Assembly (NCBI GenBank): GCA_024682455.1
Contig: JAIKZF010000023.1
Coordinates: 1-45,131, forward strand
Direction: 5' to 3'
Source: Ruminiclostridium sp.
Lineage (GTDB): Bacteria; Bacillota; Clostridia; Oscillospirales; Ruminococcaceae
Length of the DNA: 45,131 nt
Part shown: one piece after another, positions 36,541-45,131 of the stretch
Numbering within the stretch: the first letter of the stretch is position 1
How the letters are laid out: every line of letters starts with the position of its first letter
Notes under the pieces: model-generated
Told to the model about the DNA's origin: nothing
Seen by the model: the letters and a program-made list of their open reading frames with translations, nothing else
Databases searched by the model: none
Made by a program: the position numbers and the translations under genes

Positions 36541-37782
36541 ATGGATGAATCGGATAAGAGACGAGCGTTTACCACCAGGGTGATATGGGTAGTTATCGGT
36601 ATCTTCCTTATTGTCATGGTGGGCAGCCAGATAATTCTGTATTTCAGCAGCCCGGTGCGCACCGAAACGGCGACCCTTTATACCGCTACCGAGGCGATAA
36701 GCTTCAAGGGCGTTTACGTAAGGGACGAAAAGCTCGTTTCATACAATGTTAACGGAATAATAAGCTATACTCACCCCGACGGCTCGAAGGTCGGCAAGAA
36801 TTCGGTCATAGCGAAGGTCTACAAGAACCGCTCGGACATTATTCTCCGCCGCCGGATAGACGAGCTTGAGGAGCAGAGGGCTGTGCTCACGGAGGCTCAG
36901 GCTTTCGTCGGCGCGGATACCTCACAGCTCGAATCCTTTTCAAATCAGATAAGCGAAAAGCATTCCGAGCTTATGCAGTATATATACGACGGCAATTATG
37001 AGGCTGCGTCGGCGATGAAGAGCGATTTCCTCGACCTTCAGAGCAAGCGCGAGATAGTCAAGGGAACGGAAACCTCCTTCGACGACAAGATAAGCAGTAT
37101 CGACAGTATGATATCGGAACTGCGCTCCCGTATAACCTACGAGCCTTATGAGATCACGATCCCGGAAACGGGTTATTTCATAAGCAGGGCGGACGGCTAC
37201 GAAAACAAGCTCAATACAGCGTCTGTCTATGACCTGACCGCCGAGCAGATAACCGAGATAGTCGACGCGGAGGAGCGTCAGGACAATCCCGCGGGCGTTA
37301 TCGGCAAGCTCGTCAGCGATTATACTTGGTATATGGCTGCCGTGCTCGATACGGTAAGGCTCGGTACGGTGTTTCAGGGCGCGGAGGTAACGCTGCGCAT
37401 AGGCAATTCCGGACAGAACGTAAAGGCTGAGATAGTCAGCCTTACAAAGCAGACGGACGGCAGGTGCATCGCGATATTCAGGTGCGATATGTTCCTCGCG
37501 GACTTCATAGGCTCAAGAGTGGCGCAGGCAAGGCTCCTGCTGGACGACCATATAGGCATAATGATACCGAACTCCGCGCTCCGCATAAGCGACACGGACG
37601 GTTCCGTCGGTGTTTATATACAGGACGGCATAGTTGTGAGATTCAGGAAGGTAAGACAGATACTCTCGCAGGAGGAATATACGCTTGTACAGGATACCTC
37701 CGACGAGGACGGCTATCTTCACCTGTATGACAATATAATCGTTGAAGGAAGGGATCTGTATGACGGAAGGATCATCGGATAG
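36541..37782 (+). CDS. HlyD/membrane-fusion-like single-TM envelope protein
   Basis: 413 aa; N-terminal TM, lipoyl/hairpin-like architecture (GVYVRDEKLVSYNVNGIISYTHPDGSKVGKNSVIAKVY ... coiled-coil ... IPNSAL). Confidence 0.75.
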   Translation: MDESDKRRAFTTRVIWVVIGIFLIVMVGSQIILYFSSPVRTETATLYTATEAISFKGVYVRDEKLVSYNVNGIISYTHPDGSKVGKNSVIAKVYKNRSDIILRRRIDELEEQRAVLTEAQAFVGADTSQLESFSNQISEKHSELMQYIYDGNYEAASAMKSDFLDLQSKREIVKGTETSFDDKISSIDSMISELRSRITYEPYEITIPETGYFISRADGYENKLNTASVYDLTAEQITEIVDAEERQDNPAGVIGKLVSDYTWYMAAVLDTVRLGTVFQGAEVTLRIGNSGQNVKAEIVSLTKQTDGRCIAIFRCDMFLADFIGSRVAQARLLLDDHIGIMIPNSALRISDTDGSVGVYIQDGIVVRFRKVRQILSQEEYTLVQDTSDEDGYLHLYDNIIVEGRDLYDGRIIG

Positions 37783-38482
37783 CAGGCTTTCCGTTATAGC
37801 CGATAACATAAAGCGCATTGAGGAGAACATCGAAAAAGCGAAGCTCGATGCCAGCAGGTCAGACACGGTAAGGCTCATGGGAGTCACGAAAACGGTCGAC
37901 CCCGAAATAGTGAGCTTTTCGGTGCGAAACGGCGTTAAGCTGCTCGGCGAGAACAGAGTTCAGGAGTTCCTCGACAAGAGAGACCGTTATGAGGGCAGCC
38001 CGGAGATCCATTTTATCGGAGGACTCCAGACCAACAAAGTAAAATATATAATCGACAAGGTAAAAATGATACATTCGGCGGACAGCGAAAAGCTTATCCG
38101 CGAGATAGCTCACCGCGCCGGGAACGCGCAGCTGACAATGGATATCCTTATCGAGGTCAACATCGGCGGGGAAGAAAGCAAGAGCGGCGTGAAGCCTGAA
38201 GCTCTGGACGAGCTGGCGGACATGGTCGGGGAATTCCCTGACGTGCGGCTGCGCGGGCTCATGGCTATACCTCCCGTTGACGTGAACGGCAGCTCGGAGA
38301 AGTATTTTGAGCGGATGCAGAGGCTTTTCGGCGATCTGCGGGACAGGAAGAACGGCGTTCCCGGATACCTGATAGACACATTGTCAATGGGTATGTCGGG
38401 CGATTACGAGGCGGCTGTAAGGCACGGCTCCACCATTGTGAGGGTCGGCAGCGCGCTGTACGGACAAAGGATCTATAAGTAA
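37760..38482 (+). CDS. yggS: YggS/YlmE-family PLP-homeostasis protein
   Basis: RLMGVTKTVDPEIVSF, LLGENRVQEFLDKRD, IHFIGGLQTNKVKYI, GLMAIPP, LSMGMSGDYEAAVRHGSTIVRVGSALYG. Confidence 0.96.
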   Translation: MTEGSSDSRLSVIADNIKRIEENIEKAKLDASRSDTVRLMGVTKTVDPEIVSFSVRNGVKLLGENRVQEFLDKRDRYEGSPEIHFIGGLQTNKVKYIIDKVKMIHSADSEKLIREIAHRAGNAQLTMDILIEVNIGGEESKSGVKPEALDELADMVGEFPDVRLRGLMAIPPVDVNGSSEKYFERMQRLFGDLRDRKNGVPGYLIDTLSMGMSGDYEAAVRHGSTIVRVGSALYGQRIYK

Positions 38483-38536
38483 ATCACATATATCAGCAAT
38501 TCCCGTTTAAGGATACGGGAGGAGGAGGACTTAAAC

Positions 38537-38983
38537 ATGGGATTCATGGATCAATTCAAGAAGATCACGGGTCTGAACGGAAATGATGAGAATTACGATC
38601 AGGACAACGACTACGGCAACGAGATCTCGTCCGCCATCAATTTCGACGACTATGATTCTCAGAGACCCACGATCAAGAGCACGAAAACGATGAGCATACC
38701 CGCGACCACACATCTGCAGGTCATCGTTGTAAAGCCCGAGAAGTATTCGGACGCAGCCGCGATAGCCGATCACTTCAAGAACAAGAAGACCGTCGTGCTC
38801 AATCTTGATAATACCAACAAGGATGTCGCGAACAGACTCATCGACTTCCTCGGAGGTGTCGCGTACGCGGCGGACGGCGACCTCAAGCGTATCGCCAGCA
38901 CCACATACATAATCGTTCCCGTGAACGTTGATATCTCGGGCGATATGATAGAGGAGCTCGGCAATAACAACGACTTTATCTGA
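38537..38983 (+). CDS. sepF: Cell division protein SepF
   Basis: 148 aa; HLQVIVVKPEKYSDAAAIADHFKNKKTVVLNLDNTNKDVANRLIDFLGGVAYAADGDLKRIASTTYIIVPVNVDI. Confidence 0.96.
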   Translation: MGFMDQFKKITGLNGNDENYDQDNDYGNEISSAINFDDYDSQRPTIKSTKTMSIPATTHLQVIVVKPEKYSDAAAIADHFKNKKTVVLNLDNTNKDVANRLIDFLGGVAYAADGDLKRIASTTYIIVPVNVDISGDMIEELGNNNDFI

Positions 38984-39747
38984 TGAAGAGCTCCGCCGGG
39001 AAATTTGACCCTTCCGTGCGCCTTGAGGATATGTGCGTGCTTGCGGAAAAGCGGGGGAGACCCGTTTATTCGTCGTTCCTGAACGAGCGCGAGCAGTACG
39101 AGGCCGAGAAGCTCCTCGGCAGCCGACGCGGTATAAGCATAGAGCTCTGGGGAGGCGACAGCGCGTGCGTCAGGCGTATGCTGTGCGTCGCGCTGGACTT
39201 TGCCGGTATCGCGAGAGAGGACTTTCCGATATACCCGCTGACGCTCTCATTCCGCAGAGCGGACAAGCCGGGACACCGCGATTTTCTCGGAGCCTTTATG
39301 GGGCTCGGGATAGAGCGCGAGACTGTCGGGGATATATTCATAGGCGAGGGTACAGCCGCGGTGTTCTGCACAAAAACTGCGCGGGATATGATAACCGACT
39401 GCGTCACAGCTGTCGGCAGGATAGGGGTATCCGTGTCGGACGGACTGACCGCCGATGCGAAGGAAATGATAAGACCCGCGGAGATGAAGGATAAGATCAT
39501 AAATGCAGCGTCATTAAGAGCGGATTGTATCGTCGGCGGTATTACCGGTCTATCACGGGAAAAGTCGGCTGAGCTGATCCGCTCGGGTAATTTTACGCTC
39601 AATTACGCTGAATGTCTTGACATCAGCGGAAAGATAGAAACGGGGAGCATACTGACTATACGGGGATACGGCAAGTTCCTTGTGACGGATGACATCTCCG
39701 AGACCAAAAAAGGAAGAATAAGGATAACAATTAAACAGTATATCTGA
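38983..39747 (+). CDS. ylmH: YlmH-type S4-domain RNA-binding protein
   Basis: YSSFLNEREQYEAEKLL, HRDFLGAFMGLGIERETVGDIFIGEGTAAVFCTKTARDMI; C-terminal S4 domain SLRADCIVGGITGLSREKSAELIRSGNFTLN. Confidence 0.92.
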   Translation: MKSSAGKFDPSVRLEDMCVLAEKRGRPVYSSFLNEREQYEAEKLLGSRRGISIELWGGDSACVRRMLCVALDFAGIAREDFPIYPLTLSFRRADKPGHRDFLGAFMGLGIERETVGDIFIGEGTAAVFCTKTARDMITDCVTAVGRIGVSVSDGLTADAKEMIRPAEMKDKIINAASLRADCIVGGITGLSREKSAELIRSGNFTLNYAECLDISGKIETGSILTIRGYGKFLVTDDISETKKGRIRITIKQYI

Positions 39748-39784
39748 CCGCAGAAAGAAAAAGAGCGGAAGAACGGAGGATAAC

Positions 39785-40840
39785 ATGGATATCAACAGCA
39801 TAATCGACAGAAGCTTCACCGAGGCTATGAGAGGCTATAAGAAGGAAGAAGTGGACGAGGTACTCGGCGATATAGCGCGTGAGTTCTCGCAGCTCAAGAA
39901 AGAGAATGCCGACCTCGAAAAGAAGCTGCAGGTCTGCGCTGACAAGATAAGAGAATACCGTGAGGACGAGGACGCGCTGAAAGACGCGCTGCTCGGGGCT
40001 CAGAAGGCGGGTAAGGCCGTGCTTTCCGAGGCCAACGAAAAGGCTGCCGGCATAATCAAGGAAGCCGAGGATAACGCAGCCGACAGACGCCAGGAAGCCG
40101 ACGACTATGTTGCTGACAGAAAGGCTGAGGCGGAGAAGATAATCAGCGATGCTCTCGCCGAGAAAAAGCGCATCGAGGAAGAGGCGCAGAAGGCAAAGGA
40201 CGATATCCACGCCCAGATGGTGATACAGACAGAGCTTGACAAGGAAGTGCTTGACCGCACCAAGCGCGAGGCGGAGGATTTCAGAACGCGCATAATCGTC
40301 GAGTATCAGAACCATATCGAGTTCATTAAGAAGATACCCGAGGCTTGCTTCAACGAGTTTGTTGTTGAAAACTCGGCCAACCATAACAGCAATACTCTGC
40401 GTGAGCTCATCGCAGCGCAGCAGGGAGTTCAGGCACCTGTGATACCGGAGATCAAGGAAGAGAAGATAACCGAGGAAGCTCCCGAGGAAAGGGATTCCGA
40501 TGTCAAGGTGGTCGAGTCGATATCCGGCATCGAGGTCAGCGGGACCGAGAACACGGAAGATGAGGAGATAGAGGAGCAGAATGAGTATGAGGCTGCTCCG
40601 GAGGAGGAAGACGATCAGGAGTCCGAATTTGAGGAAAACTCAGGCTCCTCGGGAAGCTTCACCGTCGAGAACGCGTTCGGCGACGATGACGACGAAGGCG
40701 ATGATAGCCTTGAGCTGCCCGATTTTCTGAGCTCGCGCCCGACAAGAACTCCCAACGGCAATTCAAAGTACGACAAGCTCGAATTCGGCAGCAACAATAA
40801 TGACAACAGAAACGGCAGCCATAAGAAAAAGAGAAGATAA
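39785..40840 (+). CDS. divIVA: DivIVA-domain protein with long acidic C-terminal region
   Basis: MDINSIIDRSFTEAMRGYKKEEVDEVLGDIAREFSQLKKENADLEKKL; long coiled coil; Glu/Asp-rich tail ending HKKKRR. Confidence 0.9.
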   Translation: MDINSIIDRSFTEAMRGYKKEEVDEVLGDIAREFSQLKKENADLEKKLQVCADKIREYREDEDALKDALLGAQKAGKAVLSEANEKAAGIIKEAEDNAADRRQEADDYVADRKAEAEKIISDALAEKKRIEEEAQKAKDDIHAQMVIQTELDKEVLDRTKREAEDFRTRIIVEYQNHIEFIKKIPEACFNEFVVENSANHNSNTLRELIAAQQGVQAPVIPEIKEEKITEEAPEERDSDVKVVESISGIEVSGTENTEDEEIEEQNEYEAAPEEEDDQESEFEENSGSSGSFTVENAFGDDDDEGDDSLELPDFLSSRPTRTPNGNSKYDKLEFGSNNNDNRNGSHKKKRR

Positions 40841-40908
40841 AGAAATATCAAAGCTAACGATAAGCACCCCGACGGGTGCCGGTCATAATAATGAAAGGAC
40901 AAAAAGAA

Positions 40909-43710
40909 ATGGCACAGGATCTTAACGAAACGCTCAATCTCCCGCAGACCGGTTTTCCGATGCGCGGAAATCTTCCTGCGAGGGAGCCGGGCTGGCTCGA
41001 ACAGTGGGAAAAGGACAGAGTTTATTATGAGCTTCAGAAGAAGAACGAGGGTCTTCCGAAGTTCATTCTGCATGACGGACCTCCCTACGCAAACGGCGAT
41101 ATCCACATGGGTACGGCGCTGAACAAGATCTTAAAGGATATAATCGTAAAGTATAAGTCTATGACAGGCTATCAGGCTCCGTATGTTCCGGGCTGGGACT
41201 GCCACGGACTGCCGATAGAATTGAAGGCTCTCAAGCAGATAGGCAAGGAGAGCAGCGCGTCGAGCATCGACCCTGTTGAGCTCCGCAAATGCTGCCGCGA
41301 TTTCGCGCTTTCCTGCCTTGATGACCAGAAGAAGCAGTTTAAGCGCCTCGGCGTATGGGGAGATTTCGACGATCCGTACCTTACCATAAAGCCCGAATTT
41401 GAGGCAAAGCAGGTCGAGGTGTTCGGAAAAATGGCTGCAAAGGGACTTATGTACAAGGGCCTTAAGCCCGTGTACTGGTGCGCGGACTGCAACACCGCCC
41501 TCGCGGAAGCCGAGATCGAGTATCAGGACGACGACTGCCATTCCATATATGTAAAGTTCCCGCTCACCGACGGGAAGGGCAGGTTCGACAGCCTCGGGAT
41601 AGATCTTTCTAAGGCTTCGGTAGTTATCTGGACGACGACCACCTGGACGCTGCCAGGAAACCTCGCTATCTGCCTCGGACCAAACTATGAATACACCTTC
41701 GTTCACATCGAGGACGAGAACAGCCGCTCGAACGGCGAATACCTGCTCATGGCGACGGAGCTCGTTTCCACGGTAATGGACGCGGTAAAGATAAGCAAGT
41801 ACTCCACCGTAGGTTCGTTTACCGGAAAGGAGCTTGAATTCGTTGAGACGCGTCACCCGTTCATGGGAAGAAAGTCTCCGCTCATCGTCGGCGACCACGT
41901 AACTCTCGACAGCGGTACCGGCTGCGTTCATACGGCGCCGGGCTTCGGTCTGGAGGACTTTGAGGTATGCAGCAGCTACAAGGGAATGTTCAATATCGTC
42001 GTTCCCGTAGACAGCAAGGGCATACTCACCGAGGAAGCCGGAAAGTTCAAGGGACTCACCACCGACCAGGCGAACAAGGAGATAGCGAAGGATCTTGACG
42101 AGACCAACTCGCTTCTTGCCATAGAGAAGATAGTCCACCCCTATCCTCATTGCTGGCGCTGCCACAAACCGATAATATACCGCGCTACCGAGCAGTGGTT
42201 CTGCTCCGTGGACAAGTTCGCGGACGACGCGGTTAAGGCTATAAACGAGGTCAACTGGATACCCGGCTGGGGCGCGGAGCGTATCACGAACATGGTGCGC
42301 GACAGAAGCGACTGGTGCATCTCCCGTCAGAGACGCTGGGGCGTTCCGATACCGATACTGTACTGCAAGAAGTGCGGCAAGCCGATCGTGAACGATGAGA
42401 CCATAAAGGCGATATCCGACCTGTTCCGCAAGGAAAGCTCGGACGCATGGTACGCGAAGGATCCCGCGGAATTCATCCCCGCAAGCGTAAAGTGCGACTG
42501 CGGCTGCGGCGAGTTCACAAAGGAAATGGATATATTCGACGTCTGGTTCGATTCCGGCTGCACATGGGCTGCTGTAATGGACGAGAGGGAGGAGCTCTCC
42601 TCGCCCGCGGATATGTATCTTGAGGGCTGTGACCAGTACAGAGGCTGGTTCCAGAGCTCGCTGCTCACCTCGGTGGCAACGACGGGTCACGCTCCTTATA
42701 AATCCGTCTGCACCCACGGCTGGATAGTTGACGGAAAGGGCGAGAAGATGTCTAAGTCCAAGGGCAACTACATCGTACCCGAGGAAGTCATAAAGCAGTA
42801 CGGCGCCGACGTGCTCCGTCTGTGGGTCACCTCTCTCGATTTCCACAGCGATATCAGAGTATCGCAGGATATCCTCAAGCAGCTCTCCGAGACCTACCGC
42901 AAAATAAGGAACACGGCGAGATTTATCCTCGGCAACCTGTGCAACGGCAAGGGCTTCGACCCCGATAAGGACTGCGTGGCATTCGACAAGCTGACTGAGA
43001 TCGACAAGTGGGCGCTCACCAAGTATGACGAGCTTATCGGCAAGGTGCAGACAGCCTATGACGATATGGATTACTTCCACGCTTATCACGCGATAAACAG
43101 CTTCTGCGTTGTTGATATGTCGAACTTCTACCTCGATATCATCAAGGACAGGCTTTACTGCGAGAAGGAAGACAGCGAGGACCGCAGAGCCGCTCAGACA
43201 GCGATGTATGTTATACTCAGCGGACTTACAAGACTTGTGGCGCCTATCCTCACGTTCACGGCGGACGAGATCTGGAAGGAGCTCCCCAAGAGCTCGAAGG
43301 ACGATCCGAGAAACGTAGTATTCAATCGTATGCCCGAAAAGACAGGCGTTTCGATAGATACCACCAAGTGGGACAGAATACACGCGATAAGGGACGATGT
43401 CCTGACCGCGCTGGAGAAGAAGCGTAACGAAAAGCTCATAGGCAAGTCTCTTGAGGCCAAGGTGATACTCCACACAGCCGACGACCTCAGCGATATCCTC
43501 CCCGAGCTCGCGACGGCGTTCATAGTTTCGCAGGTCGAGACCGACAAGAACGGCGAGGGCGAGTTCAAGGGCAGCGTGGACGGCCTGACGATCACGGTCG
43601 TAAAGGCAGAGGGCGAGAAGTGCGAGCGCTGCTGGACATATTCCGCATACGTCGGAACGAATCCCGCGCACCCGAATCTCTGCGAGCGCTGCTGCAAGGC
43701 GATAGATTAA
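40909..43710 (+). CDS. ileS: Isoleucine--tRNA ligase
   Basis: HDGPPYANGDIHMGTALNKILKDI (HIGH region), GEKMSKSKGNYI (KMSKS), C-terminal zinc motif CERCWTYS...CERCC. Confidence 0.98.
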   Translation: MAQDLNETLNLPQTGFPMRGNLPAREPGWLEQWEKDRVYYELQKKNEGLPKFILHDGPPYANGDIHMGTALNKILKDIIVKYKSMTGYQAPYVPGWDCHGLPIELKALKQIGKESSASSIDPVELRKCCRDFALSCLDDQKKQFKRLGVWGDFDDPYLTIKPEFEAKQVEVFGKMAAKGLMYKGLKPVYWCADCNTALAEAEIEYQDDDCHSIYVKFPLTDGKGRFDSLGIDLSKASVVIWTTTTWTLPGNLAICLGPNYEYTFVHIEDENSRSNGEYLLMATELVSTVMDAVKISKYSTVGSFTGKELEFVETRHPFMGRKSPLIVGDHVTLDSGTGCVHTAPGFGLEDFEVCSSYKGMFNIVVPVDSKGILTEEAGKFKGLTTDQANKEIAKDLDETNSLLAIEKIVHPYPHCWRCHKPIIYRATEQWFCSVDKFADDAVKAINEVNWIPGWGAERITNMVRDRSDWCISRQRRWGVPIPILYCKKCGKPIVNDETIKAISDLFRKESSDAWYAKDPAEFIPASVKCDCGCGEFTKEMDIFDVWFDSGCTWAAVMDEREELSSPADMYLEGCDQYRGWFQSSLLTSVATTGHAPYKSVCTHGWIVDGKGEKMSKSKGNYIVPEEVIKQYGADVLRLWVTSLDFHSDIRVSQDILKQLSETYRKIRNTARFILGNLCNGKGFDPDKDCVAFDKLTEIDKWALTKYDELIGKVQTAYDDMDYFHAYHAINSFCVVDMSNFYLDIIKDRLYCEKEDSEDRRAAQTAMYVILSGLTRLVAPILTFTADEIWKELPKSSKDDPRNVVFNRMPEKTGVSIDTTKWDRIHAIRDDVLTALEKKRNEKLIGKSLEAKVILHTADDLSDILPELATAFIVSQVETDKNGEGEFKGSVDGLTITVVKAEGEKCERCWTYSAYVGTNPAHPNLCERCCKAID

Positions 43711-43798
43711 GAATATACAGAGCCGTGCTTATATCGGTGCTCCGGTGAATTCCGGAGCATCGGTGTGTATGGCTCTGCACTATATAACGGAGATTGTT

Positions 43799-44386
43799 TT
43801 GGAAAAAAGATCGTTTGTGTACTATATCGTGTCGGTCGTCATAAGTCTGGCGCTGGCGGGTATAGACCAATTCACAAAGTATCTCGCGGTAGAGTATGTC
43901 AAGCCTGTCAACTCGATCTCGCTGCTGAAATCCGGCGATACCGAGTGGCTGTGCCTTACCTACTGCGAGAATACGGGAATGTCCTTCAGTATGCTTGAGG
44001 GGCAGACGCTCCTGCTTATCCTCTTGCCGGTGCTGCTTATCGCGGCGATAGAATGGTATATTTTCTCCGGCAGGGCAAAACGCCTCGATGTCATGATCGC
44101 AGCCGCCGTCATAGCTGGCGGAGGCTTCGGCAACCTTATCGACCGCGCGTTTCAGGGATATGTGGTAGATTTCATAGATGTGCGTATCATAAACTTCGCG
44201 ATATTCAATTTTGCCGATATCTGCGCGGTATGCGGAGGGATCTACTTCTGTATAGTTCTTATCTTCGAGGAACACAAGGAGGATAAGAAGAAAAAGAACG
44301 TGAAGAACGATAACGTTCAGGATACCGGGGAGTCCGGCGTTCACAGCGAGGAACAGGGCGGTGAGCAGTCCGATGAGAACGCTTGA
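43799..44386 (+). CDS. lspA: Lipoprotein signal peptidase (signal peptidase II)
   Basis: TTG start with RBS ggag; GIDQFTKYLA, ENTGMSFSML, GGGFGNLIDRAFQGYVVDFIDV, FNFADICAVCG. Confidence 0.92.
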   Translation: MEKRSFVYYIVSVVISLALAGIDQFTKYLAVEYVKPVNSISLLKSGDTEWLCLTYCENTGMSFSMLEGQTLLLILLPVLLIAAIEWYIFSGRAKRLDVMIAAAVIAGGGFGNLIDRAFQGYVVDFIDVRIINFAIFNFADICAVCGGIYFCIVLIFEEHKEDKKKKNVKNDNVQDTGESGVHSEEQGGEQSDENA

Positions 44387-45131
44387 ATTCATCGCGGAGA
44401 GCGACGGCGAACGTATCGACAAGGCCGTCACAGCCGCGTCCGACGGCGAGATCACGCGCTCTTACGCCGCGGTGCTGATATGGAACGGCGGCTGTAAGGT
44501 GAACGGCGTTGTTGTCCCGAAAAACTACAAGCTCAAAGCGGGCGACAGCGTATGTATGGAGCTGCCCGAGCCGAAGAGCGCGGAGATACTTCCGGAGGAT
44601 ATCCCTCTGGATATCGTGTACGAGGATAATGACCTTCTTATAGTGAACAAGCCGAAGGGTATGGTGGTACACCCCGCCCACAGTCATTATTCCGGCACTC
44701 TCGTGAACGCGCTGATGTATCACTGCGGAGACAGCCTTTCCGGCATAAACGGAGAGGCGCGTCCTGGCATAGTGCACCGCATAGATATGAACACCAGCGG
44801 ACTTCTGATAGTTGCGAAAAGCGACGCCGCGCACCGAGGGCTTGCCGAACAGATAAGCGTGCACAGCTTCAAGCGTGAATACGAAGCTGTGGTTTGCGGC
44901 AATATAAAGGACGACGGCACGGTGAACGCTCCCATAGGGCGGAGCAAGGCGGACAGGAAGAAAATGGCTGTCACCGCCGAAAACAGCCGTGAGGCGATAA
45001 CCCATTACAGCGTTATCCGCAATTACAGCGCCTATACTCATCTCAGGCTAAGGCTCGAAACGGGCAGAACTCATCAGTTACGCGTTCACATGGCGTACAT
45101 CGGTCACCCGGTCGCGGGCGACGAGGTGTAC
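44374..45131 (+). CDS. rluD: RluD-family pseudouridine synthase (3' end truncated by the window)
   Basis: Open at window end; N-terminal S4-like region, VVHPAHSHYSGTLVNALMYHC, GIVHRIDMNTSGLLIVAKS, LETGRTHQLRVHMAYIGHPVAGDEVY; ATG 44374 overlaps the lspA end. Confidence 0.95.

Noticed and set aside
40841-40908. Possible T-box or terminator upstream of ileS
   Set aside because: The gap is only 68 nt, with one small hairpin (GCACCC-cgac-GGGTGC) and no T-run or T-box antiterminator sequence.
41131-43671. 846-aa antisense ORF across ileS
   Set aside because: Shadow ORF from codon bias on the strand opposite the clear ileS gene; no recognisable domain and no RBS or promoter.
1-45131. CRISPR arrays, tRNA/rRNA genes, prophage or defense islands
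   Set aside because: No regularly spaced repeats, tRNA-like cloverleaf ends, integrases or recognised defense proteins were seen; almost all of the window is core genome.

Overview
The window reads as a dense chromosomal segment from a Gram-positive, spore-forming Clostridia-type bacterium. An Oscillospirales/Ruminococcaceae-like origin is inferred from gene content and synteny and is not proven. Left end (1-8 kb): two predicted active GGDEF diguanylate cyclases, one carrying an amino-acid-type dCache sensor; a CIRCE-controlled hsp20; a lipoprotein; an HD-GYP phosphodiesterase; and a SpoVT-like regulator. Next come a 1233-aa PurL and a compact sporulation cluster (yaaL/DUF2508, bofA-like, small TM protein, SpoIVFB-like M50 protease). 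Then TIGR03960 radical SAM/DUF2344, rplS-lepB-rbgA-rnhB-yraN-thrC, tig-clpP-clpX, a YjfB-like gene, VanZ, hpf, miaB-ricA-like-mutS-mutL-miaA-hfq, and yggS-sepF-ylmH-divIVA-ileS-lspA-rluD (the last truncated by the window edge). Most of this is core genome. The least explained items are: (i) a ~164-bp hairpin-rich element at 12096-12259 with imperfect terminal inverted repeats and flanking 6-8 bp direct repeats, inserted between the purL promoter and the sporulation cluster; (ii) long structured leaders ahead of rplS and ahead of the amino-acid-dCache diguanylate cyclase; (iii) a minimal BofA/SpoIVFB-like operon with a candidate sigma-E promoter; (iv) a palindromic operator inside the yjfB-like promoter. 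No CRISPR array, tRNA, rRNA, phage or obvious defense system was seen. All calls come from reading the sequence; no searches were run.
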